From the NCBI RefSeq assembly GCF_017355265.1, contig NZ_JADIJQ010000002.1, positions 95,106-159,105 of the forward strand: 64,000 nucleotides of DNA, read 5' to 3'. Below are positions 1 to 9,699 of this stretch, piece by piece; the first letter of the stretch is position 1, and each line of letters starts with the position of its first letter. The DNA is from Tessaracoccus sp. SD287 (lineage in GTDB: Bacteria > Actinomycetota > Actinomycetes > Propionibacteriales > Propionibacteriaceae). Under the pieces are notes generated by a model. That model saw only the letters and a list, made by a program, of their open reading frames with translations, did not search any database and was not told the origin of the DNA. The position numbers and the translations under genes are program-made.

Positions 1-2
1 TC

Positions 3-1736
3 GCGGACAAGCTTCGCGGAACCTTCAAGCAGCACGAGTACGGCGCGATCATGCTGCCCCTGCTGGTCCTTCGCCGCATGGACGCGGTGCTCGAGCCCAC
101 CAAGGACGCAGTGCTCGCCGCCGCCGCGAACTTCCCCGAGCCCTATAACGAGGGCCATGACATGGTGCTGAAGAAGACGGCGAAGCAGCGGTTCTACAAC
201 ACCTCACCGCTCACCTTCGTCTCGATGCTCAGCGACGACCGCAACCTGGCAGCCCAGCTCTCCGGCTACATCCGCCGCCTCTCCCCCGACGCCTATCGGG
301 TGATGGAGGCCTACAACGTGGACGACAAGATCCAGCGGATGGACCGCGCCGGACTCCTCTACCAGGTGCTGTCCGACTTCGCCGACCTTGACCTGCGTCC
401 GAGCGTGGTCAGCAACGAGGCGATGGGCTACATCTTCGAAGAGCTCCTACGGAAGTTCAACGAAATGAGCAACGAGACCGCGGGGGAGCACTACACCCCG
501 CGTGAGGTGATCTCGCTCATGGTCGACCTGCTGCTCACCGGCCACACCAATGCCGAGCTCGCCGCCAACCCCAAACCGGTCCGCACGGTCTACGACCCGG
601 CCGCCGGCACCGGCGGCATGTTGATGGGGGCGCTGGAGAAGATCCGCGAACGCAACCCCGAGTCGATCGTCCATGTGTACGGGCAGGAACTCAACGACGA
701 GACCTGGGCCATTGCCCAGTCCGACCTGATGATGCAGGACATTTCCCCTGACCAGATGGCGAACGGCAACTCCCTCACCCAGGACGAGTTCCGGCTGAAG
801 CAGTTCGACTTCATTCTCGCCAATCCGCCCTACGGGGTGGACTGGAAGAGTTACGCGGCACCGATCAAGGACGAGCACCAGAAGCTCGGCTTCTCCGGCC
901 GGTTCGGAGCCGGCCTGCCCCGGGTCTCTGACGGATCGCTGCTGTTCCTGCAGCACATGTTGTCGAAGATGAAGCCGGACGGCTCCCGCGTGGGCATCGT
1001 GTTGTCCGGCTCCCCGCTGTTCTCCGGAGCAGCAGGGTCGGGTGAGTCGGAGATCCGCCGCTGGATCCTGGAGAACGACTGGCTCGAAGGCATCGTGGCC
1101 CTGCCGGACCAGATGTTCTACAACACCGGCATCTCCACCTACGTCTGGATCCTCACCAACGACAAGGACGAGGACGCCCACGGTCTGGTGCGGCTCATCG
1201 ACGGCCGCGACTCCGGGACGAAGATGCGCAAGTCCCTTGGCGACAAGCGCAAGGAGCTCACTCCCTACGCCATTGCCGAACTGGTACAGATCTACGGTGA
1301 CGCCCTGGGCGAGGACGTAGACGAGAAGCGGGCGCGGGTGCTGCCGCGCGAGGCATTCGGGTTCCAGCGAATCACCGTCGAGCGCCCGCAGACCGACGAG
1401 GACGGCAACCCGGTGCTGAAGCGGGGCAAGCCGGTGGTGGATGCCTCGCTGCGGGACCAGGAGAACGTGCCGCTGCCAGCGGGCTTCTTCGACCTGGACG
1501 AGTCAGAGCGCGAGCCGGTGTTGGCGGAAACGGCGGAGAAGCACCTCGCCGAGGAGATCCACCCCTACGTGCCGGACGCCTGGATCGACCACGCCAAGAC
1601 GAAGGTCGGGGTGGAGATCCCGTTCACCCGGCAGTTCTACGTGTACGAGCCGCCGCGGCCGGTGGAGGAGATCGCTGGGGAGATCAAGGAGCTTGAGGGG
1701 GAGATCCAGGAGTGGATGGCGGGGTTGGGGCTGTGA
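3..1736 (+). CDS. hsdM: Type I restriction-modification DNA methyltransferase subunit HsdM (5' partial)
   Basis: N6-adenine methyltransferase (modification) subunit of a type I RM complex. It works with HsdS to methylate the target sequence and with HsdR to restrict. The frame is open from base 3 with HsdM-like residues (ADKLRGTFKQHEYGAIM) before the first in-window Met at 51, so the true start lies upstream and the gene is cut by the window edge. Visible motifs are GEHYTPREV ahead of the SAM pocket, the SAM-binding motif DPAAGTGGML, and the catalytic NPPYG (N6-adenine MTase motif IV). Its stop overlaps the GTG start of hsdS by 4 nt, which indicates translational coupling. Confidence 0.95.
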   Translation, partial: ADKLRGTFKQHEYGAIMLPLLVLRRMDAVLEPTKDAVLAAAANFPEPYNEGHDMVLKKTAKQRFYNTSPLTFVSMLSDDRNLAAQLSGYIRRLSPDAYRVMEAYNVDDKIQRMDRAGLLYQVLSDFADLDLRPSVVSNEAMGYIFEELLRKFNEMSNETAGEHYTPREVISLMVDLLLTGHTNAELAANPKPVRTVYDPAAGTGGMLMGALEKIRERNPESIVHVYGQELNDETWAIAQSDLMMQDISPDQMANGNSLTQDEFRLKQFDFILANPPYGVDWKSYAAPIKDEHQKLGFSGRFGAGLPRVSDGSLLFLQHMLSKMKPDGSRVGIVLSGSPLFSGAAGSGESEIRRWILENDWLEGIVALPDQMFYNTGISTYVWILTNDKDEDAHGLVRLIDGRDSGTKMRKSLGDKRKELTPYAIAELVQIYGDALGEDVDEKRARVLPREAFGFQRITVERPQTDEDGNPVLKRGKPVVDASLRDQENVPLPAGFFDLDESEREPVLAETAEKHLAEEIHPYVPDAWIDHAKTKVGVEIPFTRQFYVYEPPRPVEEIAGEIKELEGEIQEWMAGLGL

Positions 1737-2950
1737 GGACGGTTCCATTGCGCTCGCTGGTGGATGTGAGTCGCCTCACTGTGCAGCCGTCTGAAATGGG
1801 TGAGTCGGTACTGCATTTCAGCATCCCGGCACTGGATCAGGGTGAGCCCGTATTGGTTCCGTCCGCTGATATCGACTCGCACAAGCTCAGATTGCAAGGG
1901 GGCGAGATTCTGATAAGTCGCCTCAACCCCCGGATTCCTCGCGTCCACATCGTTCCTCGCACCCTGCCTTTCGAATCCGTCGCATCGACCGAGTTCGTGG
2001 CACTCAACCCTCGCCCCGCGGCTGACCCGGATTTCACCCGCTACTTCCTACTGTCGAGTGCTGTGCGAGGTCGGCTCCATAGCGAGGTTCGATCTGCCAC
2101 CCGAAGCCACCAACGCGTTGATCCAGATGTGATCCTCCAGCTCCGAGTGCCCAAGTACGGACACAGGGAACAGCGGCGGATCGCGGACTTCCTCGACGAC
2201 CGAGTGGCTCGGATCGACCAGATCATCGCCGCCCGCCGAGACCAGATCCGTGCCATTGACGAGGCGACCCGGTCAGAGCTTTGTGAGGGCAGTCTGTACT
2301 CTAAGGGGCCACGAGTCCAGCTTCGGCGATTGATACAGGGCGAGCGTCTCGGGATCTGGGGGTCAAACCCGGGCGAGGAGGTGAGGGATATATCTGTCGC
2401 TCGGGTAGCCGACTTCAACCGGCACGACTTCACGCTGGGCCCGACCCAGACAATCAGGAGCGCGACGGATGCACAGGTCGACAGCCGACTGCTTCTCCCC
2501 GGCGATGTCCTTCTGGAGCGATCCGGCGGGACGCAGCTTAATCCCGTGGGTTGCCCCGCGTATGTGGTCGCCGTCGAAGGGCCGGTCGTATGCAGCAACT
2601 TCGTCTCGAGACTCCGTCCGAAAGAAGGGGTCGATGGCCGTTATCTCTCTTTGGTCCTAGGAGCGCTGTACGCCACGCGCCAACAGTCGCCCCATTCGAC
2701 ACAAACCACGGGAATCATGAATCTGAACACCGGTTCCTACTTCAAGGTCTTGATCCCGCTGCGCAGCCCACAAGAGATGTCTGAACTGGGGCGACGTCTG
2801 GACCGTGCATTAGCCGCTGCACGTGAGCACCAGGGACAGCTCAACCGCTCCATCGAGCTCCTCACCGAGTACAAGTCCTCCCTGATCACCGCCGCCGTCA
2901 CCGGCGAACTCGACGTCGCTACCGCCAGCCGCCGCATCCCCGGAGAATGA
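1733..2950 (+). CDS. hsdS: Type I restriction-modification specificity subunit HsdS
   Basis: Target-recognition subunit that sets the sequence specificity of the HsdM/HsdR complex. I chose the GTG at 1733, which overlaps the hsdM stop (GTGA), giving about 405 residues; an ATG at 1712 would add seven residues inside hsdM. The layout is classic: a first target recognition domain (about residues 1-150), a conserved helical spacer (FLDDRVARIDQIIAARRDQI), a second recognition domain (about 185-340), and a C-terminal helix ending in a LLTEYKSSLITAAVTGELDV block. The recognition domains look less GC-rich than hsdM and hsdR, as expected for frequently exchanged modules. hsdR follows after 3 nt. The target sequence cannot be read from the gene. 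Confidence 0.93.
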   Translation: MRTVPLRSLVDVSRLTVQPSEMGESVLHFSIPALDQGEPVLVPSADIDSHKLRLQGGEILISRLNPRIPRVHIVPRTLPFESVASTEFVALNPRPAADPDFTRYFLLSSAVRGRLHSEVRSATRSHQRVDPDVILQLRVPKYGHREQRRIADFLDDRVARIDQIIAARRDQIRAIDEATRSELCEGSLYSKGPRVQLRRLIQGERLGIWGSNPGEEVRDISVARVADFNRHDFTLGPTQTIRSATDAQVDSRLLLPGDVLLERSGGTQLNPVGCPAYVVAVEGPVVCSNFVSRLRPKEGVDGRYLSLVLGALYATRQQSPHSTQTTGIMNLNTGSYFKVLIPLRSPQEMSELGRRLDRALAAAREHQGQLNRSIELLTEYKSSLITAAVTGELDVATASRRIPGE

Positions 2951-2953
2951 GCC

Positions 2954-5900
2954 ATGAGCGTCCACCTGGAGTCGTCCTTCGAAGCCAACATCGAGGCACA
3001 TCTCGTCCAACACGGGTGGCACCAGCTCGCCCCGTCCGGATACGACAAGTCCCTCGGGCTCTTCCCTGACGAGGTGATCACCTACCTCCAGACCTCCCAG
3101 CCCAGGGCCTGGCAGCAACTCGTCACCCGCCACGGCGGCAAGTCCACAGCCCGGCAGAAGTTCCTGACCACCCTCGCCAAGGCCATCACCTCCCGCGGAA
3201 CCATCAATGTGCTGCGCGACACCGTCAAGGACTCCGGCGTCACCATCCGGATGTGCTGGTTCAGGCCCGCGAACAACCTGACCCCAGAACTCGAGGATCG
3301 TTACCGGGCGAACCGCTGCGGGGTCGTGCGCCAGCTGCACCACTCCGAGTCCAATCCCGCCGACTCCCTTGACCTGGCCCTGGTCGTCAACGGCATCCCG
3401 GTCGCAAGCGCGGAGCTGAAGAACCCGCTCACCCACCAGACGGTGGAGCATGCGATGACGCAGTACCGCACCGACCGGAACCCGAACGACCTGATCTTCG
3501 CCCACCGGACCCTGGTCCACTTCGCGCTGGACCCGCACCAGGTGATGATGACCACCAGTCTCGAGCGTGAGCAGACCCGGTTCCTGCCCTTCAACCAGGG
3601 CACCGCCGGCCCCGGCCAGCCCGGCCGCGCGGGCAACCCGCAAAACTCGTCTGGCTACCAGACCGATTACCTGTGGCAGCAGGTCTGGCAGCGGGACAAC
3701 TGGCTCGATCTGCTCGCCACCTTCGTCCACGCCCAGGACGGCCGGATCTTGTTCCCCAGGTTCCACCAGTGGCACGCGGTGAAGTCGATCGTCCAGGCCA
3801 CCCGCCAGGCTGGCGCCGGGACCGACCGGCTGATCCAGCACTCCGCCGGCTCGGGCAAGTCCAACACCATCGCCTGGACCGCGCACTCCCTGCAGCGCCT
3901 TCACGGCGAAGACGATCGTCCGGTCTTCGACAAGGTCGTCGTGATCACCGACCGCCGCGTGCTCGACCGGCAGCTGCAGGAAACCGTCGCCGGACTGGAC
4001 CACACGCCCGGCACGATCGTCCGTGTGGACCAGCACTCCAGCCAACTCAAAGAGGCACTCGAGGGCAATGCCGCCCGCATCATCATCACGACCCTGCAGA
4101 AGTTCCCCGTGGTGGCCAAGTTCGCCGCAGAGGACGCCGCCGCCGGTGAGGGCAAACAGATCGCCGGCAAGCAGTTCGCGGTGATCGTCGACGAGGCGCA
4201 CTCGTCGACCACGGGCAATGCGGTCAAGCAGCTCAAGTCGGTGCTGGGCGGAGCCTCGCTCGAGGAGGCCGAGGCTGCCGAAGCCGCCGCCGAGGCTGCG
4301 GCCGAAACCTCGGACCTCGTGGTCCAGAGCGCTCTGGCGCGTGGCAAGCAGAAGAACCTGTCCTTCTTCGCGTTCACCGCCACTCCGAAGCCGAAGACGC
4401 TGGAGCTGTTCGGTGAGCTGGTCGAGGGAATCCACCGACCGTTCCACACCTACTCGATGCGTCAGGCCATCGACGAGGGTTTCATCCTGGACGTGCTGGC
4501 GAACTACTCGACTTATGGGACCTACTACAAGCTGGCCAACGCCTCGCCGGTGAATGATCCGGAGATGGATCAGGGCAAGGCCCGCGCTGCGTTGGCCAGG
4601 TTCGTGTCGCTGCATCCGTACCAGTTGGAGCAGAAGGCCGAGGTGATCGTCGAGCACTTCCGGCAGAAGACCGCCCTCAAGATCGACGGCCGCGCCAAGG
4701 CCATGGTCGTCACCCGGTCCCGGCTGCATGCGGTGCGGACCAAGCAGGCGCTGGACGCCTACATCACGCGCAAGGGCTACGACAGCGGTGCGGACGCTAT
4801 GCGGACGTTGGTGGCCTTCTCCGGTGCGGTGACCGACCCGGAGGTGCCGCAGGTGGCGTGGACCGAGGCCGGGATCAACGGCTTCACCGAGACCCAGTTG
4901 CCGAAGCGGTTCCGCGACGACGACTACCAGGTGCTGGTCGTGGCGGAGAAATACCAGACCGGCTTCGACGAGCCGCTGCTGCACACGATGTACGTGGACA
5001 AGAAGCTCGCCGGGGTGAAGGCCGTGCAGACGCTCTCTCGGCTGAACCGGGTACATCCCGGTAAGGAGGACACCTTCATCCTCGATTTCGCGAACACCGC
5101 CGATGAGATCAGGGAAGCCTTCGAGCCGTTCTACGAGCAGACGATGGCCACCCCGACCGAGCCGAACATCCTGTACACGATGCACCACGCGCTGATGTCA
5201 GCCGGCGTGCTGTCGCGGCAGGAGATGCAGGCCTGCGTGACGGCGTTGTTGTCGCAGGACCCGGCCCAGCAGTCGCAGGTGTACGCGAACGTCACCCCAG
5301 CGGTCGGACGGTTCGTCCTGATCGAAGACGAGGATGAACAGGCGGACTTCCGGTCAAGGTTGAACCACTTCTGCCGTGCGTACGCGTTCGTCGCGCAGGT
5401 AATGCCGTGGACCGACCCCGAGTTGGAGGAACTGTTCCTCTACGGACGAGTGTTGCTCACGGAGTTGCCTGCGGACAGTGACGACCCGCTGCCCCAGTTG
5501 AGCAAGTCGGTGCAGCTCACGCACCTGCGGATTGCGGTCACGTCGGACTCATCGATCACGCTGGACGGTTCGGACGAGCCGGGTGAGGCACTGCCCGGGA
5601 TGGGTGAGGGGCATCAGGCAGAGCCGGTGCTCGACAAGCTGTCGGCGATGATCGCGGCTTTGAACGACAAGTTCGGGGCCGACCTTGGCGAGGCGGACAA
5701 GGTCTGGTTCGACCAGCAGCGGCTCTCGGTCATGGAGGATGTCGAGCTGAAGCTGGTTGCGATGCACAACGATCGCAGCCAGTACGAGCTGATGCTCAAG
5801 GACAGGCTCAAGCAGAAGATCGTGGACCGGCACGACCAGAACCAGGTGCTGTTCAACCTGTTCTTCGAGAAGCCGGAAGTTCAAGACTGGGTGCTCGGGT

Positions 5901-5956
5901 TCCTGTCGTCGACGTATGAGGAGTTCCGGAGCGCGAGCGGGAGCGAGACCGCCTGA
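2954..5956 (+). CDS. hsdR: Type I restriction endonuclease subunit HsdR
   Basis: ATP-dependent translocase and nuclease of the type I RM complex; 1000 residues, normal for the family. The N-terminal PD-(D/E)xK nuclease shows D140 and E154-x-K156 (ASAELKN). The SF2 motor shows Walker A at about 296-303 (HSAGSGKS), DEAH at 413-416, motif III FTATPK, and motif VI QTLSRLNRVHPGK. The C-terminal region is helical and probably docks on HsdM. It starts 3 nt after hsdS with no separate promoter visible, so hsdMSR is one operon. No frameshift or missing catalytic residue is seen, so the system looks active. Confidence 0.95.
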   Translation: MSVHLESSFEANIEAHLVQHGWHQLAPSGYDKSLGLFPDEVITYLQTSQPRAWQQLVTRHGGKSTARQKFLTTLAKAITSRGTINVLRDTVKDSGVTIRMCWFRPANNLTPELEDRYRANRCGVVRQLHHSESNPADSLDLALVVNGIPVASAELKNPLTHQTVEHAMTQYRTDRNPNDLIFAHRTLVHFALDPHQVMMTTSLEREQTRFLPFNQGTAGPGQPGRAGNPQNSSGYQTDYLWQQVWQRDNWLDLLATFVHAQDGRILFPRFHQWHAVKSIVQATRQAGAGTDRLIQHSAGSGKSNTIAWTAHSLQRLHGEDDRPVFDKVVVITDRRVLDRQLQETVAGLDHTPGTIVRVDQHSSQLKEALEGNAARIIITTLQKFPVVAKFAAEDAAAGEGKQIAGKQFAVIVDEAHSSTTGNAVKQLKSVLGGASLEEAEAAEAAAEAAAETSDLVVQSALARGKQKNLSFFAFTATPKPKTLELFGELVEGIHRPFHTYSMRQAIDEGFILDVLANYSTYGTYYKLANASPVNDPEMDQGKARAALARFVSLHPYQLEQKAEVIVEHFRQKTALKIDGRAKAMVVTRSRLHAVRTKQALDAYITRKGYDSGADAMRTLVAFSGAVTDPEVPQVAWTEAGINGFTETQLPKRFRDDDYQVLVVAEKYQTGFDEPLLHTMYVDKKLAGVKAVQTLSRLNRVHPGKEDTFILDFANTADEIREAFEPFYEQTMATPTEPNILYTMHHALMSAGVLSRQEMQACVTALLSQDPAQQSQVYANVTPAVGRFVLIEDEDEQADFRSRLNHFCRAYAFVAQVMPWTDPELEELFLYGRVLLTELPADSDDPLPQLSKSVQLTHLRIAVTSDSSITLDGSDEPGEALPGMGEGHQAEPVLDKLSAMIAALNDKFGADLGEADKVWFDQQRLSVMEDVELKLVAMHNDRSQYELMLKDRLKQKIVDRHDQNQVLFNLFFEKPEVQDWVLGFLSSTYEEFRSASGSETA

Positions 5957-6070
5957 ACCAAGCAACCTCCACTTTGCCCGAGGGCTCCTGGTTTCCTGCA
6001 GAAGCGCTATTGAGCCCGACTTCGTCCGCTCTTGGCTGCTGGTGATAGTGCCGCTCGCTAAGATCAGGGG
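5957..6070 (+). promoter_or_regulatory. hsdR-gajA intergenic region with -10-like box for gajA
   Basis: This 114-bp gap separates the RM operon from the Gabija operon. TAAGAT at 6059-6064 fits a TANNNT -10 box and ends 6 nt before the gajA ATG. No Shine-Dalgarno sequence fits, so gajA probably has a leaderless mRNA starting at or near its ATG. No good -35 is seen at 17 nt. Inference from sequence only. Confidence 0.45.
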
Positions 6071-7771
6071 ATGCAGCTTGACGCCCTCCGAATCAAGAAC
6101 TTCCGCAACCTTCGGGACGTCAATGTCCAGCTCGCTGCGGCGCCCGTGGTCGTCGGCGAGAACGGCAGCGGCAAAAGCAATCTGGTGCACGCGCTTCGAC
6201 TCGTTCTGGACCCAGCTCTCTCGTTTCAGCAGCGGACGCTCACGGCTGACGATTTTTGGGACGGTATAGGCGCGGACCCAATGCATCAGGGTGCAGAAAT
6301 CTCTATCTCCGTGGACCTAGTTGATTTCGCGGACGAACCAGGCTTGCTCGCCACCCTCGCGGGGGCGGTCATCACGGGAGACCCCTCACGCGCGCGGCTC
6401 ACGTACTTGTTCCGACCACGGGAGGGACATGAGGCGGCGGATCCGCCGCTCTACGAGTGGCTCATTCACGGGGGCGAGGACCCTGACCAAGTGGTCGGTG
6501 GAGATCTCAGGACCTACGTGCACCTTGCGCACATGCAGGCCCTTCGCGACGCCGAGGCCGACCTCGCCTCTTGGAGACGTTCTCCACTGCGCCCGATTCT
6601 CGACGAGATCGGCCGTAGCGTGCCGGCCGAACAGATAGCGACAGTGCGCGCGGCTCTGAACGAAGCTCGCGATGCCATCAACGAGCTTGAAGCGGTAAGA
6701 ACCGCTGCCACGATGATCGCGGCCCGATCGCGCGAGTTGGTTGGAGATGAGAACGCGCTGGACCCCACGTTGGGGGTGGCCCCGACCGATCCGGCTCGAG
6801 CACTCAGGAACCTGCGGCTTCTGCTAGATGGGTCGTCGCAGCGGGATCTGGAGATGTCCAGTCTTGGCACTCTGAACGTGCTGTACCTCGCCCTCCTTCA
6901 GGCTGAGCTGGGTCGTCGGCTCAAGAATGCGGAGATCGAGTACGCGCTTATTACTATCGAGGAACCGGAGGCCCACCTTCATCCCCATCTCCAACGGCGC
7001 ATGTTCAGTGGTCTCCAGTCACGCCGGGACTCGAGATCGAGCACCTTCGTCACGACTCATAGTCCACACATCGTCTCCGTGACAGACCCGAAAAATCTCC
7101 TGAGGATGCGCGCGACGCCAGGGGGCGCGGATGTGAGGTCCGCACGGACGGCGGATCTATTGCCGAACGAGTGGGAAGACCTTCAGCGCTATCTCGACGC
7201 CACGCGATCGGAACTCGCCTTCGCCAAATCAGTGATTCTGGTTGAGGGCTTTGCCGAGCAAGTCCTGCTCCAGCGAATGAGCACAAGTCGCGACTTCGAT
7301 GAGGTAGGGCTCACTGTGTGCGCCATTCATGGCACGCACTTCCTTCCCTATGTAAAGTTTGTAAGGGCTCTCGGCATCCCATACGCAGTCATCACCGACG
7401 GTGATCCGAACCTCCCGGACGGGCGAACTGGCGCCGACAGGGTAGCCCGGCTGTGCGCTAGTTTGAACATTGACGAGTCGAGTGCTGAAGCGGAGGGCAT
7501 CTTCCTAGGCGACGTGACCCTGGAGGTAGACCTCTACAAGCACTCGAAGGGTAACCAGCGCTTAATGATCGATGCGCTAAAGTCAATGATTCCTGGTCCG
7601 TCGGCCGCCACCGTCGAGCATGCGTGGTCGAATGACAGCATCGACGCCGACGACGTGCTCAGAAGGATCCGCAGGAAGAAGGGCCTATTTGCGCAGCGGT
7701 TAGCCAGCATGGAAGACCTCCTTACTGCGCCCGATTACGTCCAAAAAGCCTTCGATCACCTTCGCTCATGA
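6071..7771 (+). CDS. gajA: Gabija anti-phage system subunit GajA (OLD-family ATPase/TOPRIM nuclease)
   Basis: ATP-sensing DNA-nicking endonuclease of a Gabija system; 566 residues. The N-terminal ABC-type ATPase has Walker A GENGSGKS at 29-36, signature-like SSLGTLNVLYLALL, Walker B ITIEEPEAHLHPHL (E297/E298) and a following TTHSPH switch. The C-terminal TOPRIM domain shows the catalytic Glu in LVEGFAEQ (E392) and the acidic pair in TDGDPN (D443/D445). In known Gabija systems GajA assembles with the GajB helicase; here the next gene is that partner and overlaps it by 4 nt (ATGA). Codon use looks less GC-rich than hsdR, suggesting transfer. The alternative is a class 2 OLD nuclease of other function, but the helicase partner argues for Gabija. 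Confidence 0.88.
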   Translation: MQLDALRIKNFRNLRDVNVQLAAAPVVVGENGSGKSNLVHALRLVLDPALSFQQRTLTADDFWDGIGADPMHQGAEISISVDLVDFADEPGLLATLAGAVITGDPSRARLTYLFRPREGHEAADPPLYEWLIHGGEDPDQVVGGDLRTYVHLAHMQALRDAEADLASWRRSPLRPILDEIGRSVPAEQIATVRAALNEARDAINELEAVRTAATMIAARSRELVGDENALDPTLGVAPTDPARALRNLRLLLDGSSQRDLEMSSLGTLNVLYLALLQAELGRRLKNAEIEYALITIEEPEAHLHPHLQRRMFSGLQSRRDSRSSTFVTTHSPHIVSVTDPKNLLRMRATPGGADVRSARTADLLPNEWEDLQRYLDATRSELAFAKSVILVEGFAEQVLLQRMSTSRDFDEVGLTVCAIHGTHFLPYVKFVRALGIPYAVITDGDPNLPDGRTGADRVARLCASLNIDESSAEAEGIFLGDVTLEVDLYKHSKGNQRLMIDALKSMIPGPSAATVEHAWSNDSIDADDVLRRIRRKKGLFAQRLASMEDLLTAPDYVQKAFDHLRS

Positions 7772-9507
7772 GCCGACTAGCGGAAGCAATCACTGAGCTG
7801 CGCACGAACCCGGAGCAGTGGGTCGCGTTCACTGCCGTCGGCAATATTGTGGTACTTGCGCCACCTGGAAGTGGCAAGACACAGTTGCTCACGGCTCGGG
7901 CTGCTTCGGATCTACGCGAGCAACTCGTAGGACCGCGTGGAGCAGCATGCATCACCATGACAAACGAGGCAGCATGGGAAATGCGACGTCGACTTGACGC
8001 GTTCGGGGTTCAGCGTCGTCCGAACCTTTTTGTGGGAACTGTGCACTCATTTGCGCTCAGAAGAATCGTCCTCCCATTCGCTAAAGCGGCCGGTGAGGAG
8101 CTGCTCGCGGAGAGCAGCCTCGTTTCAGACGCGGAGGCGGAAGAGCTTCTGAGGGACATCTACCTCGGCCGGTCATTCCGCAACGAAGACTTCGCGAACA
8201 TAAGAACGAACGTAATGCGCGTCAGGCAACGAATGGACTTCTCTGGCGATCTCCAGTTCGGGGGTTCACGTATTGCTGACTTGGCCCAAGAATTCTCCGC
8301 GGAGTTGCGCACGCGGCGTCAATACGATTTTGTCGAGCTGATTTCTTGGGCGGTGTATCTCGTCGAGGAGCACCCATGGATCCGCCAGACTCTGTCCGCG
8401 TGTTTCCCTCGGATTTACGTCGACGAATACCAAGATCTTGCACCGGGTCTTGATCGAATCGTACGCGCGCTCACGGTTGGCTCAACTGGGTCTGGCTCCA
8501 ACCTGTTCGCCGTTGGGGACCCAGACCAGTCGATCTACGCGTTCTCAGGTGCTCACCCGGAGTTGCTTCGTTCGCTATCTGGGGACCCACGCACTGTGAG
8601 CGTGCGACTCCGGCGTAACTACAGGAGTGGACAGAATGTCATTGACTCTGGCATCCGCGTCCTTGGTGAGCATCGCGATGTCACTGGCCAGAGCGCGGGG
8701 GGATCCCTTAAGATCCACGGGGCCACCGGAGGCGTTCCGGGACAATCTGAGCTATGCGTCAAGCTGGTAAAGACCGCACTGGGCAGGGGTGTGGCTCCGG
8801 AGGAAATCGCGGTTCTGACGTCATGGAAGTCCGACCGTGAGGAGATCACAGGCGCGCTTCGTAGTGCGGGTGTCTTGTGTTTCTCCCGCGCGCAACTTGA
8901 TTGGCATTCGACGCCTGGGACCGTGTTGGTCGAGCGACTGGCCGCCTGGGCCTTGCGCGGCGAGTCGATGACGCTCAGCCTCTCAGTCCTTCTCGACAGA
9001 CTGCCTGCCATCACGGGGGGGCCAGTCAGCCATAAGGCGAAGGTGGAAGTTGTGCGCCTGCTCTTCGACTCGGATGAGACGACTCGCATCACCGACTTCT
9101 TGGAGCGCTTAAGTGTGGCACTGGCGGAGGATCGGGGCGTAAGGGCGACGCGGGATGATGGATTCGCCAGCATGCGTTCTGCCTACTCAGAGACAGGGCC
9201 GTTATCGAACCATATGCTGAGCAATCTTGCACTACTCGCGCACGCGCCTGATCATGTGATGGTGGCCACCATCCACGCGTCGAAGGGATTGGAGTTCGAC
9301 TACGTCATCGTGGCCGGAGTAGACGAGCAGGTAATGCCGGGGTGGAACGCCGACGAGTCTGAGTGGGAAGAGGCGCGGAGGTTGCTCTACGTCGCAATCA
9401 CTCGTGCGCGACGAGGCGTGGACATTGTCTACACGGACACACGCTGGAGCAAACGGAAGCAGAAGTCGTACAACGTGAAACGCAGCCCGCTACTGGAGTA
9501 TTTATAG
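7768..9507 (+). CDS. gajB: Gabija anti-phage system subunit GajB (UvrD/PcrA-like SF1A helicase)
   Basis: SF1A helicase partner of GajA, thought to activate the nuclease by sensing or unwinding DNA ends. It has 579 residues and all canonical motifs: Walker A APPGSGKT (34-38), Ia TNEAAWEMRRR, Walker B YVDEYQD (D219/E220), III GDPDQSIYAFSGA, IV LRRNYRSGQN, V HASKGLEFDYVIVAG, and VI LLYVAITRARRG. It starts in the last codon of gajA (ATGA), so the two are coupled. A segment of about 190 residues between motifs IV and V is divergent and may carry partner contacts. The base composition matches gajA rather than the downstream core genes. Confidence 0.88.
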   Translation: MSRLAEAITELRTNPEQWVAFTAVGNIVVLAPPGSGKTQLLTARAASDLREQLVGPRGAACITMTNEAAWEMRRRLDAFGVQRRPNLFVGTVHSFALRRIVLPFAKAAGEELLAESSLVSDAEAEELLRDIYLGRSFRNEDFANIRTNVMRVRQRMDFSGDLQFGGSRIADLAQEFSAELRTRRQYDFVELISWAVYLVEEHPWIRQTLSACFPRIYVDEYQDLAPGLDRIVRALTVGSTGSGSNLFAVGDPDQSIYAFSGAHPELLRSLSGDPRTVSVRLRRNYRSGQNVIDSGIRVLGEHRDVTGQSAGGSLKIHGATGGVPGQSELCVKLVKTALGRGVAPEEIAVLTSWKSDREEITGALRSAGVLCFSRAQLDWHSTPGTVLVERLAAWALRGESMTLSLSVLLDRLPAITGGPVSHKAKVEVVRLLFDSDETTRITDFLERLSVALAEDRGVRATRDDGFASMRSAYSETGPLSNHMLSNLALLAHAPDHVMVATIHASKGLEFDYVIVAGVDEQVMPGWNADESEWEEARRLLYVAITRARRGVDIVYTDTRWSKRKQKSYNVKRSPLLEYL

Positions 9508-9699
9508 ATCGCCTGCGGCGGACTACCAGCTTCTCCAAGGTCCGCGCGACGGGGCCCAGACCGGAACACCATCAACTGTCATGGACACGCCTTCGGCACG
9601 CACCATCATCAGCCCTGCTTTAGCCGCGCACGTCGCAGCGCCGCTGAGTTCGACCGCACGGACCTCGTAAAGCTACCACTGCCGATTGCTCACGGCAGC
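9508..9699. other. Convergent intergenic region at the edge of the defence island
   Basis: This 192-bp gap lies between gajB (+) and the opuC-type operon (-). No tRNA, integrase remnant or attachment site is seen. A short stem (CTGCCG at 9679-9684 and CGGCAG at 9693-9698, 8-nt loop) sits just downstream of the stop of the minus-strand operon and may help terminate it. Otherwise nothing is recognised. Confidence 0.4.

Noticed and set aside
2810..5188. Long open frame antisense to hsdR (792 codons)
   Set aside because: Arg/Gly/Val-rich shadow of high-GC coding sequence; hsdR in the opposite frame has all expected motifs.
9508..9699. tRNA or attachment site at the defence island edge
   Set aside because: No cloverleaf, CCA end or direct repeat could be found by eye, and no integrase is nearby.
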